Shown piece by piece: positions 37,414 through 46,591 of a DNA stretch of 46,711 bases. The stretch comes from Methanobacteriota archaeon (GTDB lineage: Archaea; Halobacteriota; Methanosarcinia; Methanosarcinales; Methanosarcinaceae). How positions within the stretch are numbered: the stretch's first letter is position 1; every line of letters begins with the position of its first letter. Position numbers and translations under genes: made by a program. The stretch is from contig JASGVX010000121.1 in assembly GCA_030054735.1 (NCBI GenBank), forward strand, positions 1 through 46,711, written 5' to 3'. Under the pieces are notes generated by a model. That model did no database searches. It was not told the DNA's origin and saw only the letters and a program-made list of their open reading frames with translations.

Positions 37414-37740
37414 ATGAAGGAATCTGTTAGAAAAATTGGGCTCTTAGGAGCTGGCCTCTGGGCAATGACTGAAGAAAAAGTAAATGAGCTTGTAAAAGAC
37501 CTGGTTGATAAAGGGGATATTAGCAAAGAAGAAGGCAAAAAAGCTGTTCAGGACCTTGTTGAAGAGAGTAAAAAACAGAGGGTTGACCTCGAAAAGAAAA
37601 TTAATGAAAAGATACAGGATGCCATATCAAAGGCAGATTTTTTTACAAGAAAAGATATGCATGAGCTTGAATCAAGATTAGAGATTCTGGAGGATGAGGT
37701 CCGGAAAATGAAAAATAAAGAAAAGATGTTCTTCAAATGA
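37414..37740 (+). CDS. Phasin-like coiled-coil protein
   Basis: 108 aa from ATG 37414 (the open frame upstream has no ribosome site and AT-rich noncoding composition). ESVRKIGLLGAGLWAMTEEK followed by VNELVKDLVDKGDISKEEGK and a long Lys/Glu coiled coil matches the PhaF/PhaI phasin-type family, small amphipathic proteins that coat polymer granules in bacteria. In Methanosarcina the role is unknown; a structural coiled-coil protein is the safe reading. Convergent with the lipoprotein gene at 37805. Confidence 0.75.
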   Translation: MKESVRKIGLLGAGLWAMTEEKVNELVKDLVDKGDISKEEGKKAVQDLVEESKKQRVDLEKKINEKIQDAISKADFFTRKDMHELESRLEILEDEVRKMKNKEKMFFK

Positions 37741-37804
37741 GAGCATCTTTTTTATGCCTGGAGCTTCTCCCTTAACTTCATTAATCACTTTAACTTTTTT
37801 TTTC

Positions 37805-38068
37805 TTAGAGTTCTTCAATATCTATCTCTTCTTCAAGGCTTGAATTCACAAGCAGATCTTCAAGGCCTGCAATATTTTCATCAAACTCCTTAACATCTGC
37901 TTCTGTAAGCCCCTTATTGGCTGAATTATTTACAGAGGAATTTGAGGATTCAGTGGAATTTGAGGCTGGACCTTCATCTTTCTCATCAGTGTCATTTCCA
38001 ACGCAACCTGATACTGCAAGCCAGAATACTAAAAATGACATTACAATGAAATGTGTGAATTTTACCAT
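37805..38068 (-). CDS. Small lipoprotein, copy 1
   Basis: 87 aa from ATG 38068 (GGTGAGG six bases upstream). Signal sequence ending in the lipobox LAVSGC, then an acidic Ser/Asn-rich linker and a Glu/Leu helix (LLVNSSLEEEIDIEEL). Homologous to the lipoprotein at 39960-40226 (identical VGND after the Cys and similar C-terminal LLxN(S/A)S(L/V)EEEI). Lies 68 bases downstream of the secreted helical gene on the same strand. Confidence 0.8.
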   Translation of the reverse strand: MVKFTHFIVMSFLVFWLAVSGCVGNDTDEKDEGPASNSTESSNSSVNNSANKGLTEADVKEFDENIAGLEDLLVNSSLEEEIDIEEL

Positions 38069-38136
38069 TATTTTCCTCACCTTAACTCTTAAGTTTCTTT
38101 CTCAGAGGAATTCCTAGTCAAGTCATCAAGCGTCGT

Positions 38137-39123
38137 TTACGTAGCTATTTGAGCATTTTCCTGGTTTTCTTCTTCGAGCCTGCACTGCTCTCTAAATGCT
38201 TCCAGTTTACCGAAAATTTCTTTCAAAACCTCATTCGCTTCATTTATTTCTTCGAGTGAAATTTGCAGGTATTTGTTTGCATCTTCCAGTTCTTCCGGAC
38301 TTGCATCTTCTTTCTCGAAGATTTCTTCGGCTGCCTCAGTCATTTTTTCGGCTGAGTCCATAAGTTCATTATAATCAGTAAGTTTTGCTTCGAGTTCTAC
38401 AGTCTCAATACCAGCTTCCTTCATTGCGTCGATTTCATTTTCAAGACGTTCGGCTATGTCTTCGGATTTGTCCAGTAATTTATCTATCCTCTCACTGGCA
38501 GTTTTCCCTGTTTCCGCAACTGCGCTTTGCTTTGCATTATTCAAGGTTCCACATACCGAACTTGCCGCAGTTGCAAGTTCTTCAAGATCTTTGGCGCTTC
38601 CAATAACCTGCTTGTCTGCCTCCAGCTGGCTTATCCTGTCCTGGATGGCAGTAATCCTGACTTCTATCCCATTAGCGTTTGACTGCTCAAGGTTATGCTG
38701 AACTTTTTCAAGATGAGCTATCATATAGTCAATGCTTGCGTTCAAGTATTCCCTTGAAATTTCCAGGTCTCCTTCATCGTAGTTTCCCGACCTTAGCTGT
38801 TTTAGGACTGCAATGAAATTCTTATTAGCCCTTTGATAGTTGTTTTTCTGGATCTTGAGCTGCTCTTTTAACTATGCCCTCTACTGAGCATCTCCTCGAA
38901 GCTGTACTTGTTCCAGAATTTTGTTTTCTGATTGATTTCTGCCCTGAGTTTCTCCCCTGACGAGGTCTTTTTTCTGGGGATCTTCAGGCACCTTTTCATT
39001 TTTAGCATAATAACCTGCCTCAACCCAATTACCTGCAAGAGCTGCTGGCGACAGGATACTAAAGAGTATAAATATTAAAGTAAGATAAGAAGAATAGTGG
39101 ATGATTTCCTCTAATTTCATCAT
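38137..39123 (-). CDS. Secreted coiled-coil protein with two in-frame UAG codons
   Basis: A single frame runs from ATG 39123 (GGAG eight bases upstream) to TAA 38137 (328 codons) interrupted only by two TAG codons at 38881-38883 and 38872-38874. The N-terminal part has a signal peptide (YSSYLTLIFILFSILSPAALA); the rest is a helical, Glu-rich protein. It aligns along its whole length with the intact neighbour at 40436-41440: the TAGs fall where that protein has LERKQI (here Q-x-RA-x-L), at Glu and Gln positions, each one base from a sense codon. In Methanosarcina UAG can be read as pyrrolysine, so this is either a readthrough protein or a young pseudogene. If translation stops, only an 80-aa N-terminal piece is made. 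Confidence 0.65.
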
Positions 39124-39959
39124 ATCACTTACTCCAATAAATTAATTAGTTATAATGTTACTGGGGCAGGAAACTATATAAATATATTTTTTATAAGAGT
39201 GATAATTAATTGATGGATATGAAATTTAAGGTTTGAAGTTTTTCTCCTCGCTATATAGCGTTTTATAAGCCATTATATTTTAAGAAATATTAAAATTAGA
39301 AGCAAAGCTTTTATTCTAAAAATCAATTTTTGTAAAGACTATTTAAAAAAGTAGATAATGATGTAGTTTATCATTTCTTCCTTTTTCACCCATATAATGG
39401 ATTCTTCCTTTTTCATCCAGATAATGAATTTAAGATGCAAAAAAGTCATCTATGATTCAGGAAGCCGTTAAATCTTTAGATTTATGGTAGTGTCATGGCA
39501 ATTTAATTTTTATATATTGTATTTGATATTATCCATTCAGATCATAAGGATTCAGAGCTTAATATGTGATCAATAATTAAACATTCTTGACAGTAGTTCA
39601 CGTAGTATAGGAACATTTTCAACCATTAGACAGGAGTTTAAAATTGTCATGAATGTTGCAGGTGATGGAGGATGAATTAAAGAAAGATAGCTTCAGCCCA
39701 ACAAGACGCAGAAGAATAACAGAAGATTTTGAGAAGACAAGAGTGAGAAAGAATATTTTTCAAGTTATTTATCTTCCAATCAAATTTATCTAATTTTACT
39801 TTTATTTTGTTTTTATCACTTCATGTTTTTATTCCAATTTCATCTCTTATTTTTTTCATCTTTTATTTTTTTTCATCTCTTATTTTTAGTCTCTTATTTT
39901 TTTGTCTCTTATTTTTTCATCTCTTCTCACTAATTTCAGTTTCTTTCACCGTTTTTCGC
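39124..39959. other. Intergenic region with low-complexity repeats
   Basis: 836 bases. 39841-39925 is a run of about five copies of a tcatctcttattttt-like 15-17 bp unit. A 46-codon ORF at 39653-39793 (MLQVMEDELKKDSFSPTRRRRI...) is polar and could be real but has no good ribosome site. The rest is AT-rich. Confidence 0.45.
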
Positions 39960-40226
39960 TCACTTTCGCAGCTCTTCAAGTAGTATTTCTTCCTCAACAC
40001 TTGCATTTTTCAGCAGGTTCTCAAGCTCAGCCAGGTCACCGTCAATTTCCTGAATTTCAGCAGGAGTTAGTCTCGCTCCTGAATCAGGGACTATATTCTC
40101 TGCCTCGGTAAGTTCAGGGGCGATTTCCGTCTCCTTTACTTCAGACGTATCATTTCCAACACAGCCGGACCCTGCAAGCCAGAAAATTAAAGTTGATAGT
40201 ACAAACAGATGAACGAATTTAACCAT
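39960..40226 (-). CDS. Small lipoprotein, copy 2
   Basis: 88 aa from ATG 40226 (GGAG eight bases upstream; the longer frame to 40271 lacks one). Lipobox LAGSGC, an acidic linker and a Leu/Glu helix. Paralogue of the lipoprotein at 37805-38068. Downstream partner of the secreted coiled-coil protein at 40436. Confidence 0.8.
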   Translation of the reverse strand: MVKFVHLFVLSTLIFWLAGSGCVGNDTSEVKETEIAPELTEAENIVPDSGARLTPAEIQEIDGDLAELENLLKNASVEEEILLEELRK

Positions 40227-40435
40227 TTTCTGTCTCCTTAGTTTAAAATCAGTCCACAGAGAAATTCTCAATTTTTTCTCCGGATGACGTTGTTTTTTCC
40301 CTTTGGGATAGAATTCATCTTGTTCACAGGAGTACCGTTTTTACATATAAATAATTAGTTAATATAGATAAATATTAATTTGTACTTGTAGTATTATTAT
40401 GTTTTGTTTTTGTGCTATTTTTTCCATAGATTTCA

Positions 40436-41440
40436 TTATATTTCTTTAAAGTCATGCTCTTTTTTCAGCTCGCTGAAAATTACTTTGAGTATCTGATTCG
40501 CCTTGTTCACATTATTCAGAGATTCGCGCAGGTAATTATTTGCCACTTTCAGATTTTCCAGGGTAGCATTTTCATCTTCATAAATAGAATCTGCGGCTAC
40601 TTTTTTCTCCCGGGCAGCTTTTATATATAAAATATAACTTGCAAGCCTTGTCTGAAGGGCAGCCGTATCAACGCCTTTCTCGTTCAGGCTCCGAATTTCA
40701 ATATCGAGTTCTTCTGAGAGATTTTCAGACTTGTCAAGGAATTCCCCTATTCTCTTGCTAACAATTTCTCCTGCACCTATCAAACTGGTTTTCTGCGCAT
40801 TAGCCCATATTTCGCGCAAGGATCTGACCGAATCAATAAGTTCTTTCTGGCTGGAAGCATCTAGAACTTCTGCCTGTTCAGCCTCAAGCAGTTTAATATC
40901 CTCTTTTATGGCTACAATTTTCTCTTCAGTTCCATTGCCGCTTGAGTACTGCATGTTGGCATTTACGTTTTTCAGATGGACAATCATATAACTAATAGTG
41001 GAATTCAGGTAGAGTTTTGTGGCATCTACAACTTCTCCAGAGTTGGGACTAAGCTTTCCTGCTTGAATTTTCTTTCTCACCTTAAGAAAATCCTCTTTTG
41101 CTACCCTATATTCACTCTTCTGCAACTGGAGATCTTCCCGTATCTGTTTTCTTTCAAGCATAAATGCAGAATAGTTACCCTGATCATGTTTTTGGGCTCT
41201 GCCCTGTTCATTCACATTTTCAGGACCGGAATTATCAGTGCCACTACTAGCCTTTACACTTTCTTTTCCTTTATTTTCTGAGCCTGTTTCTGAACCTGTA
41301 AAACTCTCGCCTGCGTACTGAGCTCCATTTCCATGCTCTGAAGAGCCTTTGGCAGCAAGTGATCCCCCGGGCAGAATACAAAGTATAATTAATATAAATG
41401 TGATATAAGCCAGATATCGAACAATTACTGATTTTTTCAT
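40436..41440 (-). CDS. Secreted coiled-coil protein, intact copy
   Basis: 334 aa from ATG 41440 with AGGAGG seven bases upstream. Signal peptide (YLAYITFILIILCILPGGSLA), a Gly/Ser/Glu-rich linker of about 60 residues, then about 240 residues of amphipathic helices (KLLEAEQAEVLDASSQKELI-type heptads) with N-x-S/T sites. A surface coiled-coil protein of unknown role. Forms a pair with the lipoprotein just downstream; the pair is duplicated at 37805-39123. Confidence 0.75.
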   Translation of the reverse strand: MKKSVIVRYLAYITFILIILCILPGGSLAAKGSSEHGNGAQYAGESFTGSETGSENKGKESVKASSGTDNSGPENVNEQGRAQKHDQGNYSAFMLERKQIREDLQLQKSEYRVAKEDFLKVRKKIQAGKLSPNSGEVVDATKLYLNSTISYMIVHLKNVNANMQYSSGNGTEEKIVAIKEDIKLLEAEQAEVLDASSQKELIDSVRSLREIWANAQKTSLIGAGEIVSKRIGEFLDKSENLSEELDIEIRSLNEKGVDTAALQTRLASYILYIKAAREKKVAADSIYEDENATLENLKVANNYLRESLNNVNKANQILKVIFSELKKEHDFKEI

Positions 41441-41852
41441 CTGACTGCCTCCTGTGGCAAGTTATAACACTGTAATTATGAGATAGGGAAATATAAGTAT
41501 ACTTTTCGGATAAAACTGATTATTAATTATATATAAGCTTCTAAGCTTGATATGATCTTTATTTCCTTGATAAAACTTTAATTTGCCTTCACATATATTC
41601 TATTAATTGAAGACTTTAAATAACTTTTACCTATTTCCGCAACAATTGTTCAAAACGTCATTGAAACAAAGTTAGGGTATTATTTAAAATTTATTTATGC
41701 TGTCTGGGATTAATAACTTATTTTTGTCCTAAAATCGATAGCATATGAGCGAGAAAATTTCTTAACCAATTCCAATTAACTTGTCTTCTGTCTTTTTGAA
41801 CTTCTTGCAAGGAGAAGTAAAAGATTTATGCTAAAACCCCATTTAAATCTTT
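41441..41852. other. Divergent promoter region
   Basis: 412 AT-rich bases between the coiled-coil gene (left) and the regulator gene (right). An 11-codon ORF at 41828 (MLKPHLNLCGF) has a GGAG site and overlaps the start of the regulator in another frame; it could be a leader peptide or chance. Confidence 0.4.
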
Positions 41853-42842
41853 GTGGATTTTAAAAAGCTCTTCAAGGTTGCCTGTGTATTTATAATTCTG
41901 ATATCTGTTCAGGGAAATTCGCTTGCTGCTACGTTTCACGGGACAATATATGAGTGGTACACCTTCAAACCCCTGAATAACTCAATAGTTGAGGTAAACT
42001 CTACTCCACAGCAGTCTTTTGTTGCAACAAATGCCGAATACTCATTTAACCTTACTCCAGGCACGTACAGGATAAGCGCCAAATATATTGAAGAGAACAT
42101 TGTTATTTATAAAACTGAAGAAAATATTACAATTTTCGATGATGGTGAATATGTTTACGATCTCCTCCTTTTCCCAGTTTATCAGGAGGATCTTCTTAAC
42201 CAGGAGGACTTTGAAAATATTGACCTGAATATTGGGGAGGGGCAAACTCAATCTCAGGCAAACTCAGAAAATACGATCTTGATATTTGCCTTACTTGTAC
42301 TTTGTATCCTGCTTCTGGCTGGTCATTTAGTGAAAAAGGACAAAAGAAACCATCCTGAAAAGGCAGCATATTTCCCCGGCAAAACTCAAACAATTAGTGC
42401 ACCAGAACTATATGCATCAGGACCAGATATATCGGAACCTGAAAATTTCACTTACGCGCCTTACGCGCTTCATAATGTAGAAGAAGATATGTCTGGGACA
42501 AAAGCTGTGCGGCAAGGAATGAAGTTGCCAGAAGACTCAAAAATATCCCAGTCTGAAGAGATACCTGATTCGTTGAGCTCCGATTGGCCGGAAACCCCGG
42601 AGGGAAGTCTGCCTGACGATCTGAAGGAAGTTATGAACCTGATACGGGCTAGTGGGAATCGAATTACTCAGAGAGAACTCCGGAAAAAGTCTCCTTATTC
42701 AGAGTCCAAAGTAAGCCTCATGCTTTCAGATCTCGAAGAGCGCGGATTGATTGAGAAATTCAAAAGAGGCAGAGGAAACATTATCCGAATTCCAGATGAA
42801 GAGGTTCTTAAACAGAGAGAATCCATGGAAAAGAAGGAGTAA
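41853..42842 (+). CDS. Membrane-anchored winged-helix regulator with external beta domain
   Basis: 329 aa. Signal/anchor at the N-terminus, then about 110 external residues with a CarboxypepD-regulatory-like beta fold (HGTIYEWYTFKPLNNSIVEV, TPGTYRISAKYIEENI), one transmembrane helix (TILIFALLVLCILLLAGHLV, around residue 155), a disordered linker, and a cytoplasmic C-terminal winged helix (LRKKSPYSESKVSLMLSDLE, ERGLIEKFKRGRGN) of the MarR/ArsR type. The layout suggests a one-protein sensor that transmits an external signal to a DNA-binding domain. Start is GTG 41853 with no clear ribosome site; no ATG is near. Neighbouring secreted and lipoproteins may be targets (inference). Confidence 0.75.
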   Translation: MDFKKLFKVACVFIILISVQGNSLAATFHGTIYEWYTFKPLNNSIVEVNSTPQQSFVATNAEYSFNLTPGTYRISAKYIEENIVIYKTEENITIFDDGEYVYDLLLFPVYQEDLLNQEDFENIDLNIGEGQTQSQANSENTILIFALLVLCILLLAGHLVKKDKRNHPEKAAYFPGKTQTISAPELYASGPDISEPENFTYAPYALHNVEEDMSGTKAVRQGMKLPEDSKISQSEEIPDSLSSDWPETPEGSLPDDLKEVMNLIRASGNRITQRELRKKSPYSESKVSLMLSDLEERGLIEKFKRGRGNIIRIPDEEVLKQRESMEKKE

Positions 42843-43061
42843 GGAGGATATTTGCTAGAAAAGGATAGTAATATTAGAAGAAAGTATCACTTTTACCTCT
42901 TTTGAAAAACCATAAATAGCAAACTATATAACTGAATTCATCTACTAAGCAGCAGGAAAGGTCAACAAAAATTTAAAAGATCTGGCATAGGTATTTCCAT
43001 ATCCCATCTTGATTCGTTATAACAGAATTGCCTTTTACACAATTTGCCGGATTAATTACTG

Positions 43062-43161
43062 AATATAAATATTGCATTTTCATTATAAATATTGCATTTT
43101 CATTATAAAGATTGCATTTTCATTATATATATTGCATTTTCATTATAAAGATTGCATGCTC
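43062..43161. repeat. Five 20-bp tandem repeats upstream of the homoserine operon
   Basis: Exact 20-base period: attataaatattgcattttc starts at 43062 (first base pair variant), 43082, 43102, 43122 and 43142, with small substitutions (aaag or tata for aaat; last unit gcatgctc). Each unit carries a TATA-like ttataaat and the core attgcat. The block ends 63 bases before the ACT-protein start, so it overlaps the promoter. There are no spacers, so it is not a CRISPR array. Confidence 0.85.
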
Positions 43162-43223
43162 ATTAAAATTAATATTTCATCACCTGATTCATTTGAATTA
43201 TTATAAATTGCATGAGGGACACT

Positions 43224-43727
43224 ATGCGAGTTTCCATGGACATTGAATTAAAAGATGTACCCGGGCAGATGCTTTTAGCCCTCCAACCTCTTCCGGAATT
43301 CAAAGCTAACCTGATAACGGTTTTACATCACCACCAGAAAAGAACCCCCAGAAAAACAGTACCTGTGCAGCTCGTACTTGAGGTAAAACCTGAGACCATA
43401 GGAGCAATAAAAGCAAAGCTTGAGGAAAGCGGGATAAGAGTCGTAAGGGTTGGAGAACAACGTTTCAGAGAAAGCATAAATGTGATTCTTATAGGGCACG
43501 TGGTCCACTCAGGGATCCAGGATACGATTGACGAGATTGACAAGACCGGGTTTGCAGAGGTTGTGGAACTCTCACTATCCATGCCGGGCATTAATTTGCT
43601 CTCTTCAGCCCTGATCAGAATCGATGCTGAGGGTAAAGAGGACCTGCAAAAGGCACTTGATATCCTGAAAACAGTCTCGGCAAAAAAAGATTTGCTGATG
43701 GTGCTTCCAATAGATATCCATGCCTGA
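43224..43727 (+). CDS. ACT-domain regulatory protein
   Basis: 167 aa from ATG 43224, which has GAGGG five bases upstream (ATG 43212 would overlap this site). Two ACT-like domains: VSMDIELKDVPGQMLLALQP and INVILIGHVVHSGIQDTIDE each start a beta-alpha-beta-beta-alpha-beta unit. Archaeal ACT proteins of this type sit next to homoserine dehydrogenase and probably sense an amino acid (Thr or Met) and control the enzyme. 21 bases before the hom gene, same operon. Confidence 0.82.
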   Translation: MRVSMDIELKDVPGQMLLALQPLPEFKANLITVLHHHQKRTPRKTVPVQLVLEVKPETIGAIKAKLEESGIRVVRVGEQRFRESINVILIGHVVHSGIQDTIDEIDKTGFAEVVELSLSMPGINLLSSALIRIDAEGKEDLQKALDILKTVSAKKDLLMVLPIDIHA

Positions 43728-43748
43728 AAAACAAGGAGATTTAAAAAT

Positions 43749-44747
43749 ATGAAAACAGTGCGCTGTTCTATATTAGGATTTGGTGCAGTCGGACAGGGTG
43801 TAGCCGAGGTCCTCCTTATGAAAAAAGAGTATATGAAAAGTATAGGGCTGGAAATACTGGTGGTCGCTGTCGTGGACTCTAAAGGAGCTGCTGTCAATCC
43901 CGATGGGGTGGACCTTGCTGACTGCCTTTCTCGCAAAAGAACAAAGGGCACGGTTGGAGTAGAAAAACTCACAGCTGTCGAAGTTATAAAGTCAGTAGAC
44001 CATGAACTTGTAATTGAGACCACTCCTACAAATATCGTTACTGGAGGAGCGGGGCTTCAGAATATGCTTGCAGCCTTTGAGACCGGTAAAGATGTCATTA
44101 CCTCCAATAAAGGGCCGCTTACCCTGAAATATAAAGAACTGATGGAAGCTGCAAAAAATTCCGGATCAAAATTCAGGTTCGAAGCTACAGTCGGCGGCTC
44201 CATGCCCGTTATCAACCTGGCAAATGAAGTTCTAGCAGGAAACAGGATTAAAAGCATCAAAGGCATTCTGAACGGAACATGCAATTATATTCTTACCAGG
44301 ATGCTTGAAGAAAGGGCAAGTTATAAAGACATTCTTGCTGAGGCCAAGGAACTCGGAATTGCTGAAAGCGACCCTGCGTATGATGTGGATGGAATTGATA
44401 CAGCCTGCAAGCTTGTAATTCTTGCCAATGCGATCTTCGGGCTTAATGTAACATACAGGGACGTTGAGGTTACAGGAATCACCAAAATTACGCCTGATGC
44501 CCTGGAAATGGCTTATGAAAGAGGGCATGTGATCAAGCTCATAGGTGAGGTCAGCAGGGAAAGAATCCATGTTGCTCCAAGGCTTGTGCCTATAAATCAT
44601 CCACTTGACGTAAGAGGCACTCTAAATGTAGCTTCTATTGATACCGAACTTGCTGGAGAAATTACGGTTACTGGCAAGGGTGCAGGCCCAATAGAAACAG
44701 CAAGCGCAATTCTCAGTGATCTGGTCGCAATTTACGCAAATCAGTAA
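43749..44747 (+). CDS. hom: Homoserine dehydrogenase
   Basis: 332 aa. NAD(P)-binding GFGAVGQGVAEVLL at the N-terminus, TSNKGPLTLKYKELM, EATVGGSMPVINLANEVLAG, the active-site ILNGTCNYILTRM, AKELGIAESDPAYDVDGIDT with the catalytic Lys/Asp region, and GPIETASAILSDL at the end. Reduces aspartate semialdehyde to homoserine for threonine and methionine synthesis. No C-terminal ACT domain, so regulation would come from the separate ACT protein upstream. ATG 43749 follows an aaggaga site. Confidence 0.95.
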   Translation: MKTVRCSILGFGAVGQGVAEVLLMKKEYMKSIGLEILVVAVVDSKGAAVNPDGVDLADCLSRKRTKGTVGVEKLTAVEVIKSVDHELVIETTPTNIVTGGAGLQNMLAAFETGKDVITSNKGPLTLKYKELMEAAKNSGSKFRFEATVGGSMPVINLANEVLAGNRIKSIKGILNGTCNYILTRMLEERASYKDILAEAKELGIAESDPAYDVDGIDTACKLVILANAIFGLNVTYRDVEVTGITKITPDALEMAYERGHVIKLIGEVSRERIHVAPRLVPINHPLDVRGTLNVASIDTELAGEITVTGKGAGPIETASAILSDLVAIYANQ

Positions 44748-44807
44748 CTGCTGGAAATATCTGCCTTCATATCAGAAGCCAAAAAAATAAAAGAGGCTGT
44801 GTGGAGT

Positions 44808-46514
44808 ATGACAAGTTTCAGGGAATTTGCAGAAATATGCCAGGCAATTGAAAAAATATCGAGCACTATAGAAATCACAAATAAAGTTGCTGACCTTCTC
44901 AAAAAGGTTGACGTCGAAGAACTGCCCATTGCCACTCATTTTATAATGAGTGAGGTTTTTCCGGCCTGGAGTGGGCAGCAGCTCGGAATTGGCACAAGCC
45001 TTCTTTATCTTTCTCTCTCAAAAGCCTCAGGCATGCCTGTACAGAGTATAGAATCTCTTATTCGAACCACAGGAGACATAGGGGATACAGCACTCCTTAT
45101 CCTGAAAGAAAGAAGGAAGAACCAGGTGACATTTTCTTCTTTTTTTGAGGAGCAGCCTGAGCTCTCTATAACAGAGGTTTACAGGCGTTTCAAGGCGGCA
45201 TCCGAAGCTTCCGGAAAAGGCTCACAGGACTTTAAGGTCAAAAACCTCCAGTTTCTCTTCACGTCATCAACCCCAAGGGAAGCAAAATACATCTCCAGGC
45301 TTGCACTTGAAGAACTCCGAATAGGGGTAGGGGAAGGAGTTGTAAGAGACGCTATTGCAAAAGCTTTCTCAGTCCCGGTAGAGGTTGTGGAACATTCATT
45401 CATGGTTACAAACGATCTTGGGATAGTGGCTGCAGCTGCGAAAAAAGGAGGTATAGAAGCCCTCGAGGGCCTTGAGATAGAAATCAACCGCCCGATAAAG
45501 ATGATGCTTTCGCAGATCAGCCCTGATATAGATGCTGATATAAGGGAGATGAAAGAGGCTGCAATTGAGTGGAAATTCGATGGGGCAAGAGTCCAGGTCC
45601 ACAAGAGCGGAGATACCGTTACTCTTTTTTCGCGCAAACTCGAAAATGTTACCAATTCTCTACCTGACATTGTTGAAATTGTCCAGAAACATGTAAAGGC
45701 TGAGTCAGCAATCCTTGATGGAGAAGCCGTAGCTGTAGATGAGAATGGAAAGCCCAGGGCCTTTCAGGAGATTCTTAAGCGCTTCAGGCGCAAGTACGAT
45801 GTCAAGGAAAAAGCCCTCGGAATTCCTATACAGCTCAACCTTTTTGACATTATGTACCTGAATGGCAGGACCCTTATAGACCTCCCCCTCATTGAGAGGA
45901 GAAAAGCACTTGAGTCCTGTGTGGAAAGTTCTGTTGAGGACTCGAAATCCATCTCTGTGGATAAGCAGGTCATAACTGGAGACCTTGAGATTGTGGAAAA
46001 GATCTACAGGGAAGCATTAGAGGCCGGGCATGAAGGAGTTATGGTCAAAAACCCGAACTCTGTTTATTCTCCAGGGAAGCGCGGCAAAAACTGGCTCAAG
46101 AAAAAACCCCTTATGGATACCCTTGACCTTGTAATTGTGGGGGCTGAATGGGGCTTTGGGCGCAGGGCAAACCTGATAGGCTCTTATACTGTTGCCTGTT
46201 ATGACCCTGAGACTCTCCGCTTCCTGCAGGTCGGCAAAGTCGGCACAGGGCTTAGCGACGATCAGTTAAAGGAGCTTACGGAAATACTCTCAGGGCTAAT
46301 GGAAGGCGGAGAAGCCGGAGGGGTATTTGGAATAAAGCCAAGGATTGTTCTTGAGGTTGCTTTTGAGGAAATCCAGAAAAGTCCCAACTATGATTCAGGT
46401 TTTGCACTCCGTTTTCCCCGCTTCATCAGCATCCGGGACGATAAAGACCCTGAAGAAGCTGATACAATCCAGCGGATAGGGCGCGTATACAGCCAGCAGC
46501 TGAAAAGACTTTAA
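44808..46514 (+). CDS. lig: ATP-dependent DNA ligase
   Basis: 568 aa from ATG 44808 (GTG 44799 would add three residues). N-terminal DNA-binding domain, then the adenylation domain: nucleotidyl-accepting Lys in WKFDGARVQ (residue 256), [13 protein letters not shown], and [25 protein letters not shown] (motifs IV-V), and the OB-fold with [13 protein letters not shown] and [13 protein letters not shown]. Seals nicks in replication and repair (archaeal replicative ligase). A T-rich stretch at 46523-46529 may terminate the transcript. Confidence 0.96.
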   Translation: MTSFREFAEICQAIEKISSTIEITNKVADLLKKVDVEELPIATHFIMSEVFPAWSGQQLGIGTSLLYLSLSKASGMPVQSIESLIRTTGDIGDTALLILKERRKNQVTFSSFFEEQPELSITEVYRRFKAASEASGKGSQDFKVKNLQFLFTSSTPREAKYISRLALEELRIGVGEGVVRDAIAKAFSVPVEVVEHSFMVTNDLGIVAAAAKKGGIEALEGLEIEINRPIKMMLSQISPDIDADIREMKEAAIEWKFDGARVQVHKSGDTVTLFSRKLENVTNSLPDIVEIVQKHVKAESAILDGEAVAVDENGKPRAFQEILKRFRRKYDVKEKALGIPIQLNLFDIMYLNGRTLIDLPLIERRKALESCVESSVEDSKSISVDKQVITGDLEIVEKIYREALEAGHEGVMVKNPNSVYSPGKRGKNWLKKKPLMDTLDLVIVGAEWGFGRRANLIGSYTVACYDPETLRFLQVGKVGTGLSDDQLKELTEILSGLMEGGEAGGVFGIKPRIVLEVAFEEIQKSPNYDSGFALRFPRFISIRDDKDPEEADTIQRIGRVYSQQLKRL

Positions 46515-46591
46515 ATTAGTGTCTTTTTTAAAAGAAATGAAATGTGAAATAAAAAATGTATCTCTTCACATTCGGTGTAAATCACTGGCTT

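Noticed and set aside
43062-43161. Five regularly spaced repeats that might suggest a CRISPR array
   Set aside because: Units are contiguous with no unique spacers; the period equals the repeat length.
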